DNA from: a bacterium
GTDB lineage: Bacteria; Planctomycetota; Planctomycetia; Pirellulales; Pirellulaceae
NCBI GenBank assembly: GCA_030432015.1
Contig: JAUIHJ010000195.1
Span: 1-11,424, forward strand
DNA: 11,424 nt
Direction of reading: 5' to 3'
This document shows positions 1-7,264 of this stretch, piece after piece. Position 1 is the stretch's first letter. Each line of letters begins with the position of its first letter. The notes beneath the pieces are model-generated. The model was not told the DNA's origin. It ran no database searches and worked only from the letters and a program-made list of their open reading frames with translations. Position numbers and translations under genes: made by a program.

Positions 1-1
1 T

Positions 2-1003
2 CGGCTGGCAAGCGAGTCGGTGCTGTTCGAACACGCGATCGCCGACTCGGTTTGCCTGAACCGCCTCTACCGTTCCTATTGGCAAGGCCTGCATGCCGCA
101 GTGAAGGCGCCGGAAGCCGTGCCGACACTCCCCCAGCAGGCAGCCGCCGCCAGTATCGAAACAATCCTGCTGACAGATTCTGATGTCGTCGTGCGCCATC
201 CGCTGGCGCGTGATTTTTCCGCCGGCTCTTGCCTCGCACGGTCCGAGACGCCGAATACCGCGCAAACCATCGACGAAACCAGATCCGCCCTCCTGTTCGC
301 GGCCGCGATTGAAGAACTGGCCGGCCGCGCGGCTCCGTATTGCCTCTGGCTACATGCCGATGCCATGAATTCCGCTTGGGACGCTCCCTACACGATGAGG
401 GAGGCGATGGCGGACGAAGATGATCCGCCGCCACCCAATATGGTCGCCCCGCCAGATTACCCGCTTGGTGACGATACCGACCCTGACGAACTGCTGGGCT
501 TGTCACAGGCGCTCGCCGGCGAAGTCGCGACCCTGGATCGGATCCTCGATGCGTTTCTCGAAGCGCTCGACCAATTGCCAACCGCGGAGGAAACACTGCT
601 CATTTTCACCGCCCCGCGCGGATTCGCCTTGGGAGAGCACGGCGAAGTGGGAGCGTGTGGCGATAAGTTGTTTGGCGAGGTCGTACAAATTCCGCTGCTG
701 ATCCGATACCCCGACCAGCACCTCGCGTCGCGAAGGTGCCATCACCTGGCCCAACCATTCGACATCTGTGCCACCCTCCAGGATTGGTTCGGTTTGCCGA
801 GGCCAGACAAAATGTGGGGGGCCAGCTTGCTGGATTCGGAAAACTTCACCAACCAGCGATGTGCCGTCGCGGTCACAGAGGACGAGGCCACCATTCGGAC
901 CCCCATCTGGCATCTCCGCACAACCTCGAACGGGCCCCCAATGCTGTACGCCAAGCCCGATGATCGCTGGGAAGCCGCTGTCCGGACGTGGTGGCAGAGC
1001 TAG
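2..1003 (+). CDS. Sulfatase-fold (alkaline phosphatase superfamily) protein, 5' partial, degenerate metal site
   Basis: The frame is open from the first bases of the window, so the start and N-terminal half lie upstream and about 334 residues are visible. The C-terminal part follows the sulfatase pattern. There is a strand ending in LLIFTAPRG, then LGEHGE, then GDKLFGEVVQIPLLIRYP (compare family 'TSDHG..LGEHG....K..yE..vrVPLii..P'), then a segment like 'D...TL.D..G.P' (PFDICATLQDWFGLP). An earlier stretch, WLHADAMNSAWDAP, sits where sulfatases have their His-containing 'VH....H.PY' strand. The Asp and His/Asn metal ligands of the family motif are replaced by Pro and Arg (codons 614-619), so I infer that this copy has lost normal sulfatase chemistry. 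The N-terminal Cys/Ser nucleophile site is outside the window and cannot be judged. It could be a binding or regulatory pseudoenzyme, or a phosphatase-fold relative with a different mechanism. The fold is fairly secure; the activity is not. Confidence 0.75.
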   Translation, partial: RLASESVLFEHAIADSVCLNRLYRSYWQGLHAAVKAPEAVPTLPQQAAAASIETILLTDSDVVVRHPLARDFSAGSCLARSETPNTAQTIDETRSALLFAAAIEELAGRAAPYCLWLHADAMNSAWDAPYTMREAMADEDDPPPPNMVAPPDYPLGDDTDPDELLGLSQALAGEVATLDRILDAFLEALDQLPTAEETLLIFTAPRGFALGEHGEVGACGDKLFGEVVQIPLLIRYPDQHLASRRCHHLAQPFDICATLQDWFGLPRPDKMWGASLLDSENFTNQRCAVAVTEDEATIRTPIWHLRTTSNGPPMLYAKPDDRWEAAVRTWWQS

Positions 1004-1128
1004 CAGCGGCTCTCGATCGTTTTCGCGACGAGGCAAATTCTTCCTGCCTGCCGTGCCTCCCCCAGCTTCCCGACGAATTATTGATCGAACCGGCCTGATC
1101 TGTCTGGCGATGAATTCGGGACCCTGCG

Positions 1129-1134
1129 TATAAT
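1129..1134 (+). promoter_or_regulatory. Candidate -10 box TATAAT ahead of the large exported protein gene
   Basis: A perfect TATAAT lies in the gap between two plus-strand genes, about 100 bases before the GTG start at 1232. No good -35 hexamer is seen 16-18 bases upstream; the best (TGGCGA at 1105-1110, 18-base spacer) matches TTGACA at three of six positions. The predicted start of transcription, about 1140, falls at the base of the stem-loop at 1139-1162. Confidence 0.45.
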
Positions 1135-1138
1135 CCCC

Positions 1139-1162
1139 GCCCTCTCGGATTCGCGAGAGGGC
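1139..1162 (+). promoter_or_regulatory. Perfect 9-bp stem-loop in the probable 5' leader
   Basis: GCCCTCTCG (1139-1147) pairs without mismatch with CGAGAGGGC (1154-1162) around the loop GATTCG. No run of T follows, so it is a poor intrinsic terminator for the upstream sulfatase-fold gene. Its position just after the TATAAT box suggests that it forms the 5' end of the downstream transcript, where such hairpins can protect mRNA. It could still act as a terminator for the upstream gene. Confidence 0.5.
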
Positions 1163-1231
1163 TTGGACTTCAATGCGAACCAGTCGCTTTGGCTCGTCCT
1201 GATCGGACACGGACGTCCGGTAGGAGAGGCT

Positions 1232-4200
1232 GTGTCTTTCGAATATTCAACACCATGCTGGGGACGCTTGCTCTTTGTCGGGCTGTGCGTTTCGTTCTGC
1301 GCGCTGAGATTGGCGGCTGGCGTCGATGCCGCCGACCAGGACGTGCGGGTGCGGCTTACCTGGGGTGAAGGCACTCCGCGTCAGTGGCATGGGTCGATCC
1401 GCGTTTCGGCCGGCCGCATCGCAGAAGCTGAACGACTGGGCTTTGCGGCCGACGCGCCGGGCGCCATGGCCATGCAGGATGGCGCCCTCAAGTTCTGGCA
1501 ACGCGGGCCAACTCGGTTCGATGGCATGGACGTCCGCGTCCAGGGTCCCAGCACGGCCATGCTCCTGATCACGCTGGCACCGGCCGATCGCAAAGATCAA
1601 CCACAGACCATCGAGCTTCCCTTCAGCCAGTTCATTTCGCAGCGTGCGTTTTTTGACAGCTCAAAGCTCGACGACCAGCAGAATCGCGTCGTTGCGCGTC
1701 GTGCCCCAGGCGATCGCCTGCGGATCGAATTCGAACGCGAATCACTCGTCTTCTCACCAGGCGAGGAATTCTCGTTTAAGGTGGTTCCATCGCATCTGGG
1801 GTATCCGGCCGAGACGCAGCTCAAATGCCACGTGGAATTGGTGCAGATTCACGCGGGTGAAGGGGTTTGGGAAGACGAATCGTCCTTCGAAATCGATGCC
1901 AACGGAGTGGCGCCAAAATTCGGACCGCTCCAAGTCACCATGCCGCTGGCCGAAGACGTTTACGATCTTGTCATCACGTTGCATGAATGGAAGTTTCCTC
2001 GGTACGTGAAGGCGTTGCAGCGCCGTGTCCAGCTAGTTGTCGTGGACGGCAGACGGCAAGTGCCAACAACGCCCCCCGGCCCGGCGATCTGGAAAGAGGT
2101 CAACAAAGTCGACTTGACCAACCCGGCCTGGTGGAACCGTTGGACCTGGCCTCAATTGACCCGCGTCGCCGGCGCCATCCAGGGCCCGTTAGGAAAGGAA
2201 AATACTCGCACCCGCGTCCACCAGGGCGTCAAGTTAACCGAACTCACCAAGTGGTGGGCGATGCAAATCCCTGTCGCCCAGGTTGGCCAGCCACACATCC
2301 TTGAAATCGAATACCCCAACGATATCAACCAGACGATGGGGATCAGCATTGTCGAACCGGACAAGGCCGGCATGGTCTTGCCGGTCGGTTTGAATTCGGG
2401 GATCGACGTGCAATCTCAACCCAGCCAGGTGGCGCCGGCCATTGAGAAGCACCGCATCATCTTCTGGCCGCGGACCACTTCGCCGCTGCTTTTGCTGACA
2501 AATCGACGCGACGAAGGGACCGCGATCTTTGGCGAGATTCGCGTTTCTTCCGGTCCCCGCGTGTTACCGCCGGCATCGACCTACACCCCCGGCAACCGGT
2601 TGGTGGCGGCCTATTACGACAAGCCCTTCTTCCCGGAAAACTTCAACGCACCGTCGGGCCTGGACGAGGCGACCGGAAGGTCGCTCGATAATTGGGAGAA
2701 GTTTTTCGCTGGTGGACGTCGGCTGACCGAGTATCTGAGGCATGTTGGATACAATGCGGCCATCATCTCTGTGGCTCGCGACGGAAGTTCGATCTATCCC
2801 AGCCAACTGTTAGACCCCACGTTGCGTTACGACAATGGCGGGCTCTTCTTCACGGGCCAAGATCCCGTCCGCAAAGATGTGCTGGAAATGCTGTTTCGCC
2901 AGTTCGACCGTCAGGGTCTGAAGCTGGTTCCGGCGGTTCACTTCGCAACCCCGTTGCCGGAATTGGAGTACCGCCTGTCGACCAGTGGCGCCGACGGTGC
3001 CGGGATCGACCTGTTGGAGGTTGATTACAACGGCGTGAATCACCTGGCGCGCCACCGCGCGCGGCAGGGGTTGGCACCCTACTACAACCCGCTGGACCCC
3101 CGAGTGCAAGATGCCATGAGACGGGTGCTGGCGGAATTGACGAGCCGCTATGCGCATCATCCGTCGTTTGGCGGATTGTGCGTCCAACTGGGTCCCAATA
3201 CGTATACCCACTTGCCCGACCAGAACTGGGGATTGGACGACACAACCATGGCGCGCTTCGCTGCCGAAACGAACGTCCAGCTCCCGACGTCCGGGCCCAA
3301 CAGGTTTGCCGAACGTTCAAAAACGCTGAGCGGCAGCGGTCGTGAGGCCTGGCTGCAATGGCGGAGCAAGGTCCTCGCCAAACTGTACCGTGATATCCAA
3401 AATGACCTGACCGATCGCCGCCCGGATTCGAATCTATACCTGGCCACCGGTGAACTCTTGCAAAGCCAACCCATTCGCGAAGAAATGCGTCCGCGATTGC
3501 CGCATCGGGGCGAGTTCTCGCAGGCCATGCAACGCCACGGCCTTGAGCCGGCGCAATTCGCCAGCGACGCAAATATCGTCGTGCTGCGAGGACGTCGCCA
3601 GGCGCCACTTGTTTCCCTGGCCTCGCAGGCCGTGAATGTCAATGTGAATGAAGCCTCCGAGGTTGACGATTTCTTTGCCTCCGCGGAAACCGTCGGCGCG
3701 CTGAATTTTCACGAATCGCAACCGCTACGCGTACCTGAGTTTGAAGCCGTCAGTCCATTCGGGGAAGCGCAGTCGAGAACCCGGTTTGAATCCCACTTCT
3801 CGCCGACGGGTCTTCACAACCGGTCCCGCATGACGAACAGCCTGGCGCGGCTGGACGCCCAGGTAATTGTCGAGGGCGGAGCGGCCATTCCGCTCGGCCA
3901 GGAAGATAGCTTCCGCAACTTCCTGAATGTTTATCGCGACTTGCCAGCGGTACCGTTTGAGTCCGTTGCGTCATCGGTTTCGGCAACGGATGCGACCCCC
4001 GTGGTCATCCGGCAGGCCCACGATCGTCAAGGGACGTTTGTCTACGCGGTCAACGACTCGCCATGGCCGATCTCGATCAGCGTCGAACTGGATCGCCCGG
4101 TCACCCCCATTCCGCTCGGTGGAACCTCAACCGCCTTGCTGCCGCCATCCAATGGCAACCACTGGGCCGTGACGCTAGGCCCCTATGACCTGCAGGCCGT

Positions 4201-5155
4201 ACTGATCGAAGGCGCGGCCACCAAGGTGATCGATTGGTCCGTCGACTCCAGCTCGGAGATGAGCAATGAACTGCTGAAGCTGGTCCAAGATGTCAACAAT
4301 CGAATCCATGTCTTGCAGGATCCCGTACCCTTGGAAGGACTGCAGAATACCGACTTCGAGCAACCCACCGTCGATGGCACCACACCAGGATGGGAGCATT
4401 CGAAGTGGCCGGGTGTCGAGGTTCGGACGGACACAGCCCTGCCTGCACGCGGTCACGGGTCGCTGTACATGAAAGTCACTTCCGACGATACGTTTGGCTG
4501 GGTCCGCAGCAAGAAATTCAAGATCCCCAAAACGGGTCGGTTCGCGATACAGGCCTTGATACGAACGCGAGATGCCAGTCGACAGCCGCCCTTTCGCATT
4601 GGTATCGACTTGCTGGCCGAAGGAACGCCACATCTTTACATTCCCGTGCCGCTCGGCGTCGACGTCGAATTCAATCCGGAAAATCACACGCGACGCCCGA
4701 CCGGTGAGCACGCCGAGCCACTTCCGCAGCAGTGGCAACTGCAAAAACCTTTCGTCTACCAGGTCGATGATCGGTCGCTGGAGGGTGCCACCGAGGTTTC
4801 CATCGGGTTCGATCTGATGGGGGCCGGCGAGGTCTGGATCGATGAGGTGCGTGTGTTCGACACGTACTTTTCGACCAATGAACAGAACGAATTGCAGAAG
4901 AACGTCGCGATCGTCAAGTCGCGTCTGGAACGTGGCAAGTTGTCGGAATGCCAACGTTACCTGCACGGCTATTGGCCCCGCTTTCTGCTGGAGCACGTCC
5001 CCCCGCCCGAAGCCGCCCTGGTCGCGGAATTACCGCCCCGGTTACGCAACAATCCGCCGCCGCAGACGCCCCCTGCCAGCGTCGCGCCGTCAGGATGGGA
5101 CCGACTGCCCAAACTGCGTTTTCCCGAACTACCGTTCAAACGCACCCGGCGGTAA
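1232..5155 (+). CDS. Large exported GHL10-like (TIM-barrel glycoside hydrolase-like) protein with C-terminal carbohydrate-binding-like module
   Basis: A protein of 1307 residues from GTG 1232. I chose this start because AGGAG (1222-1226) lies five bases upstream and because it opens directly on a signal peptide (Arg12, hydrophobic core 13-31, likely cleavage after VDA near residue 33). The frame runs further upstream to a TTG at 1163, but that gives an odd N-terminus. Residues about 35-440 are beta-rich and unassigned. Residues about 485-660 resemble the barrel of glycosidase-like GHL10 proteins: NWEKFFAGGRRLTEYLRHVG, YNAAIISVARDG, then DVLEMLFRQFDRQGLKLVPA and YNPLDPRVQDAMRRVL. Residues about 1038-1205 (NTDFEQP...PGWEH to EVWIDEVRVFD) have the look of a jelly-roll carbohydrate-binding domain. 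The end is Pro-rich and basic (PFKRTRR). Probably periplasmic or surface-bound, acting on a polysaccharide. I cannot name catalytic residues. No operon partner is evident; the next gene converges on it. Confidence 0.85.
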   Translation: MSFEYSTPCWGRLLFVGLCVSFCALRLAAGVDAADQDVRVRLTWGEGTPRQWHGSIRVSAGRIAEAERLGFAADAPGAMAMQDGALKFWQRGPTRFDGMDVRVQGPSTAMLLITLAPADRKDQPQTIELPFSQFISQRAFFDSSKLDDQQNRVVARRAPGDRLRIEFERESLVFSPGEEFSFKVVPSHLGYPAETQLKCHVELVQIHAGEGVWEDESSFEIDANGVAPKFGPLQVTMPLAEDVYDLVITLHEWKFPRYVKALQRRVQLVVVDGRRQVPTTPPGPAIWKEVNKVDLTNPAWWNRWTWPQLTRVAGAIQGPLGKENTRTRVHQGVKLTELTKWWAMQIPVAQVGQPHILEIEYPNDINQTMGISIVEPDKAGMVLPVGLNSGIDVQSQPSQVAPAIEKHRIIFWPRTTSPLLLLTNRRDEGTAIFGEIRVSSGPRVLPPASTYTPGNRLVAAYYDKPFFPENFNAPSGLDEATGRSLDNWEKFFAGGRRLTEYLRHVGYNAAIISVARDGSSIYPSQLLDPTLRYDNGGLFFTGQDPVRKDVLEMLFRQFDRQGLKLVPAVHFATPLPELEYRLSTSGADGAGIDLLEVDYNGVNHLARHRARQGLAPYYNPLDPRVQDAMRRVLAELTSRYAHHPSFGGLCVQLGPNTYTHLPDQNWGLDDTTMARFAAETNVQLPTSGPNRFAERSKTLSGSGREAWLQWRSKVLAKLYRDIQNDLTDRRPDSNLYLATGELLQSQPIREEMRPRLPHRGEFSQAMQRHGLEPAQFASDANIVVLRGRRQAPLVSLASQAVNVNVNEASEVDDFFASAETVGALNFHESQPLRVPEFEAVSPFGEAQSRTRFESHFSPTGLHNRSRMTNSLARLDAQVIVEGGAAIPLGQEDSFRNFLNVYRDLPAVPFESVASSVSATDATPVVIRQAHDRQGTFVYAVNDSPWPISISVELDRPVTPIPLGGTSTALLPPSNGNHWAVTLGPYDLQAVLIEGAATKVIDWSVDSSSEMSNELLKLVQDVNNRIHVLQDPVPLEGLQNTDFEQPTVDGTTPGWEHSKWPGVEVRTDTALPARGHGSLYMKVTSDDTFGWVRSKKFKIPKTGRFAIQALIRTRDASRQPPFRIGIDLLAEGTPHLYIPVPLGVDVEFNPENHTRRPTGEHAEPLPQQWQLQKPFVYQVDDRSLEGATEVSIGFDLMGAGEVWIDEVRVFDTYFSTNEQNELQKNVAIVKSRLERGKLSECQRYLHGYWPRFLLEHVPPPEAALVAELPPRLRNNPPPQTPPASVAPSGWDRLPKLRFPELPFKRTRR

Positions 5156-5248
5156 CGACGTCCGCTCCAGCCTGGTTGCCGTCGCGCGATCGCTGGCGCG
5201 TCTTGCAGTTCCGCGATTCACGTTGTCCACGACCGCTGGCTGCTGAAA

Positions 5249-5266
5249 CCGCGGGAGCGTCCGCGG
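5249..5266. terminator. GC-rich hairpin between convergent genes
   Basis: CCGCGG, six-base loop GAGCGT, CCGCGG: a perfect 6-bp stem in the 128-base gap between the stop of the exported protein gene (5155) and the stop of the HIT gene on the other strand (5284). The location suits a bidirectional terminator, but neither strand shows a T run after the stem, so the role is inferred from position. Confidence 0.3.
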
Positions 5267-5283
5267 GGACGTCGTCACGACGA

Positions 5284-5628
5284 TTATCCAGGCGGCCAGG
5301 ACAGCGGCCTGCCCCCCAGCAAATGAAAGTGCAAGTGGTCGACCGTCTGCCCACCATTCGGGCCACAGTTGACCACCACGCGATAACCCTCTTCCAATTT
5401 CAACGTGCGCGCCAGATCGCGAATCACCCGGTGCAAATGTCCCATCAAGGGTGCATCCTCGTCGGCCACCGCATCCAGCGAGGCGATTTCCTTTTTCGGG
5501 ATCACCAGCACGTGCGTCGGCGCCTGCGGGTTGACATCGCGAAACGCCAGGCAGTGCTCGTCTTCGAAGACGACGTCGGCCGGAATTTCGCCATCGATGA
5601 TACGTTTAAAGATCGTCTTTTCGGTCAT
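5284..5628 (-). CDS. HIT family protein, HINT branch (purine nucleotide phosphoramidase-like)
   Basis: A protein of 114 residues, the usual HINT length, and probably cytosolic. The HIT signature H-x-H-x-H-x-x is intact as HLHFHLL (His98, His100, His102), with the middle His as the expected nucleophile that takes up AMP. The ends are typical of HINT: TIFKRIIDGEIPADVVFED near the start and LLGGRPLSWPPG at the C-terminus. Known HINT enzymes hydrolyse adenosine 5'-phosphoramidates; the natural substrate in bacteria is unclear. The Cys pair some HIT proteins carry near the N-terminus (CIFC) is absent. The frame stays open upstream to 5979, but ATG 5628 is where homology begins, and a purine-rich GAGAGA lies just before it on the minus strand. 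It is second after the Trm112-like gene, with 62 bases between them, so co-transcription is likely. Confidence 0.93.
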   Translation of the reverse strand: MTEKTIFKRIIDGEIPADVVFEDEHCLAFRDVNPQAPTHVLVIPKKEIASLDAVADEDAPLMGHLHRVIRDLARTLKLEEGYRVVVNCGPNGGQTVDHLHFHLLGGRPLSWPPG

Positions 5629-5690
5629 CGGATCTCTCGCCTTGCCGGAGCATAACGGTTGCGGGCGCACAATTCCCAGACGCGGCCAGA

Positions 5691-5960
5691 CTACGTCGAC
5701 GCGTCGTCCAGCGGTGCCAACTCGATGGCCTGATCGGCCAACATGCCAACGATGCCACCTTGGATCGGGTAAAGGTAACACAAATCCTCTGTCACCAGTC
5801 CGCCCTCCAGCGGCGCTTTGTGGATCGGTCCACCCCGCGTCGGCAATCCGCGCTCGACGATGGTCCGGTTGACCCGTTCCAACAGCGCCGCGTCCGCCAT
5901 TTTTAATGGTCGCAGGGAAACGGGACAGCGGAGCCGGCGCACAGATTCTTCGTCCAGCAT
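5691..5960 (-). CDS. Trm112/UPF0434-like small protein
   Basis: A protein of 89 residues. It starts with MLDEESVRRLRCPVSLRPL, matching the 'LL..L.CP.c...L' opening of the Trm112/YcaR family, and later has LCYLYPIQGGIVGML, matching the closing 'L.c......YPI.dGIP.ml'. Trm112 in eukaryotes and archaea activates methyltransferases; the role of bacterial members is poorly known. The two Cys pairs of zinc-binding members are each reduced to one (Cys12 and Cys61), so zinc binding is doubtful. The middle, about 25 residues longer than in short bacterial members, is hydrophilic with GLPTRGGPIHKAPLEGG. The start at ATG 5960 has a weak GGCGAAG ahead of it; an in-frame TTG five codons upstream is an alternative. 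The frame continues to 6101 without family resemblance. It is probably the first gene of a two-gene unit with the HIT gene. Confidence 0.75.
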   Translation of the reverse strand: MLDEESVRRLRCPVSLRPLKMADAALLERVNRTIVERGLPTRGGPIHKAPLEGGLVTEDLCYLYPIQGGIVGMLADQAIELAPLDDAST

Positions 5961-6002
5961 GTCTTCGCCAATCAACCAATCAAGGGGAACAAACCTCGCA
6001 AC

Positions 6003-6032
6003 ATGATAGCAGGGTCGGTTGGATCGTTGCCA
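6003..6032 (-). promoter_or_regulatory. Candidate promoter for the Trm112-like/HIT pair
   Basis: Reading the minus strand, TGGCAA (6027-6032) is followed after 18 bases by TATCAT (6003-6008), with TGC directly before it (6009-6011) giving an extended -10. The -35 matches TTGACA at three of six positions. The predicted transcript start near 5996 would give a leader of about 35 bases before ATG 5960. Confidence 0.4.
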
Positions 6033-6085
6033 GGACCCGAGCTGGACCCGCTGAGCACCGGTCTGGTAACCAGCGCCAAGAACCG

Positions 6086-6126
6086 CACCTCTCCCCGGCA
6101 TCGTTCCCGCATCTCGGGGAGAGGTG
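6086..6126. terminator. Strong 12-bp stem-loop between two minus-strand transcription units
   Basis: CACCTCTCCCCG (6086-6097) pairs perfectly with CGGGGAGAGGTG (6115-6126) around a 17-base loop. It lies about 80 bases past the stop of the unrecognised gene (6208) and upstream of the candidate promoter at 6003-6032, which is where a terminator for that gene would sit. No T run follows the stem on the minus strand, so it could instead be a dispersed palindromic element or an mRNA 3'-end stabiliser. Confidence 0.45.
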
Positions 6127-6207
6127 TTAGCCGCCCAATGTCAGCTTTCGACGATCACCTGTCAGCACTACGCAAGCACCCGCGCTCGCATTGGCCGACG
6201 ACGGTGG

Positions 6208-6531
6208 TCAGCTAACCGTTTCCACGGGTTGGCTCGCTGCCGGTTTCTGCGTTCGGCGGCGAGTTCGGCGTGGGGTTTTGGCAACGGCCCATTCCTTGGT
6301 GAGCGATTCGAACACGTCGGGCGTCTCGTAGCGGACAATCCCTTTTTCTTCCGGCATCGGGCCGATCAAGCCGCGAAACACAGGGAGCCCCCGGAGGGCG
6401 AGATTGGTACTGCTGTCATCGATCCCGATCTGGGCGTGGGATTTGAGCAACGGCTCGTGGTTGTCATAGTCTCGAATTCTGATGGATCCATCCTTACCGC
6501 GTGTGACCACTCGAAAGGTGTTTTTGGGCAT
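6208..6531 (-). CDS. Unrecognised 107-residue protein
   Basis: I do not recognise this protein. It is soluble-looking, with no signal peptide or membrane segment. Residues 1-85 have a mixed composition that reads like a folded domain (RVVTRGKDGSIRIRDYDN, then LALRGLPVFRGLIGPM, then GIVRYETPDVFESLTKEW). The last 20-odd residues are a basic, Arg/Thr/Pro/Ala-rich tail (PRRTRRRTQKP) that is likely disordered and could bind nucleic acid. ATG 6531 has AAGGA nine bases upstream on the minus strand (6541-6545), which supports the start. It stands alone: no neighbour reads in the same direction within 240 bases downstream, and no gene is supported upstream before the tRNA. It is followed by a stem-loop at 6086-6126. 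A longer frame on the opposite strand covers the same bases but has poor composition. Confidence 0.55.
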   Translation of the reverse strand: MPKNTFRVVTRGKDGSIRIRDYDNHEPLLKSHAQIGIDDSSTNLALRGLPVFRGLIGPMPEEKGIVRYETPDVFESLTKEWAVAKTPRRTRRRTQKPAASQPVETVS

Positions 6532-6810
6532 GCTGTCGAATCCTTGTTGCGCGCATCATTACGCTCCGTTGCCTGGCGAGTCCATCCAGCCGTCGCGACG
6601 TGAACCACACCTCCTCTTCACTTGCATGAAGCGCCGCAGAGAGAGACATCGACTGCGAAGTGATTCGCAACGTACATTATCTATGGCCGGGATCACATGA
6701 CCGGCATTCGCGTCAACCAACACATTGGGCGCAACGATGCTGCTCGCTACGAACGGCGCACGCCCGGTGCGAGTTTCGCAGGATACGCTGATTATGCGTA
6801 GCCGGTACAG

Positions 6811-6832
6811 CAAATCACGGAACAAATCACGG
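6811..6832. repeat. Short direct repeat CAAATCACGG x2
   Basis: CAAATCACGG occurs at 6811-6820 and again at 6823-6832, a 12-base period. Two copies only, in non-coding sequence; no function can be assigned. Confidence 0.5.
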
Positions 6833-6904
6833 TGCCACCCGCGTTTCCATCGTCACGCTCGCCGTCGACCTGGAAGCATGATATCCGACGCCGCGAATGC
6901 CACC

Positions 6905-6934
6905 TTGCCTCGATCCTACCGGGCGAGTTAACAT
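6905..6934 (+). promoter_or_regulatory. Candidate promoter of the tRNA-Ser gene
   Basis: TTGCCT (6905-6910) and TAACAT (6929-6934) are 18 bases apart, with four of six matches each to the -35 and -10 consensus. Transcription would start near 6941, about five bases before the mature tRNA 5' end. Confidence 0.35.
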
Positions 6935-6945
6935 GGAAAGCCCTC

Positions 6946-7027
6946 GGAGGGTAGGCGAATGGCTAGCAACCGCATTCGAAATGCGGCGCCCCGCAAGGGG
7001 TTGCGGGTTCGAGTCCCGTGCCCTCCG
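6946..7027 (+). tRNA. tRNA-Ser (anticodon CGA)
   Basis: A complete class II cloverleaf. The acceptor stem is GGAGGGT (6946-6952) with GCCCTCC (7020-7026) and discriminator G7027. The anticodon stem CCGCA/TGCGG encloses loop TTCGAAA, with anticodon CGA at 6977-6979, reading UCG serine codons. A long variable arm forms a 4-bp stem CCCC-GCAA-GGGG (6989-7000), as expected for serine tRNAs. The T arm carries GGTTCGAGTCC. The 3' CCA is not encoded (GCT follows), so it must be added after transcription. The D stem is short (GC/GC visible). Confidence 0.95.
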
Positions 7028-7212
7028 CTTTCTGACACACGCGACGTCGTAACCATTGAATTTGTCACAGGTTACGGCGGCGTTCTTGACTAACACCGTC
7101 AACCGTGTCAGCAGCGGGCCAGACTGAGCGGCTGGCCTCCGGGTGCTGCGCATCGGCGACGGGACTTGGCCTCGCGCCGACCGGCAAGTGCGCACCGTTG
7201 CTCGGTAGCACT

Positions 7213-7264
7213 GGACTGGCACTTCGGATTGGCACTTCGGACTGGCACTTCGGACTGGCACTTC
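7213..7264. repeat. 13-bp tandem repeat, four copies
   Basis: GGACTGGCACTTC occurs four times head to tail (7213-7225, 7226-7238, 7239-7251, 7252-7264). The second copy differs by one base (GGATTGGCACTTC); the others are identical. Thirteen is not a multiple of three, so it would shift reading frame between copies, which argues for a non-coding element. There are no spacers, so it is not a CRISPR array. Confidence 0.9.

Larger units (their letters stand above)
6532..6945. other. Intergenic region, no supported gene
   Basis: These 414 bases hold the ribosome binding site of the minus-strand gene (AAGGA at 6541-6545), a short direct repeat (CAAATCACGG twice at 6811-6832) and the candidate tRNA promoter. 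Open frames here, including an 88-residue one on the minus strand at 6559-6825, have Arg/Ser/Cys-rich composition and no recognisable family, so I leave them uncalled. Confidence 0.5.

Noticed and set aside
503..1210. 235-residue minus-strand open frame across the end of the sulfatase-fold gene and the gap
   Set aside because: The plus frame shows clear family motifs; the minus frame has none and would run through the promoter and hairpin.
1163..1231. Upstream TTG start extending the large exported protein by 23 residues
   Set aside because: It lies right beside the hairpin, has no ribosome binding site and would bury the signal peptide; GTG 1232 has AGGAG at good spacing.
2850..3608. 252-residue minus-strand open frame
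   Set aside because: It lies wholly inside the large exported protein gene; composition is Arg/Pro/Gly-rich with no family likeness, as expected of an antisense shadow.
4175..4996. 273-residue minus-strand open frame
   Set aside because: Antisense to the same gene, with no recognisable domain or start signal, while the plus strand carries a coherent C-terminal module.
5629..5979. N-terminal extension of the HIT frame to 5979
   Set aside because: It overlaps the Trm112-like gene, shows no homology, and the HIT family start is at MTEKTIF.
6827..7261. 144-residue open frame on the minus strand reading ARDSNPQPLAGRRISNAV
   Set aside because: That motif is the antisense translation of the tRNA-Ser gene at 6946-7027, a common false protein; the rest runs through the tandem repeat.
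7213..7264. CRISPR array
   Set aside because: Units are 13 bp, contiguous and without spacers, and no cas gene is near.
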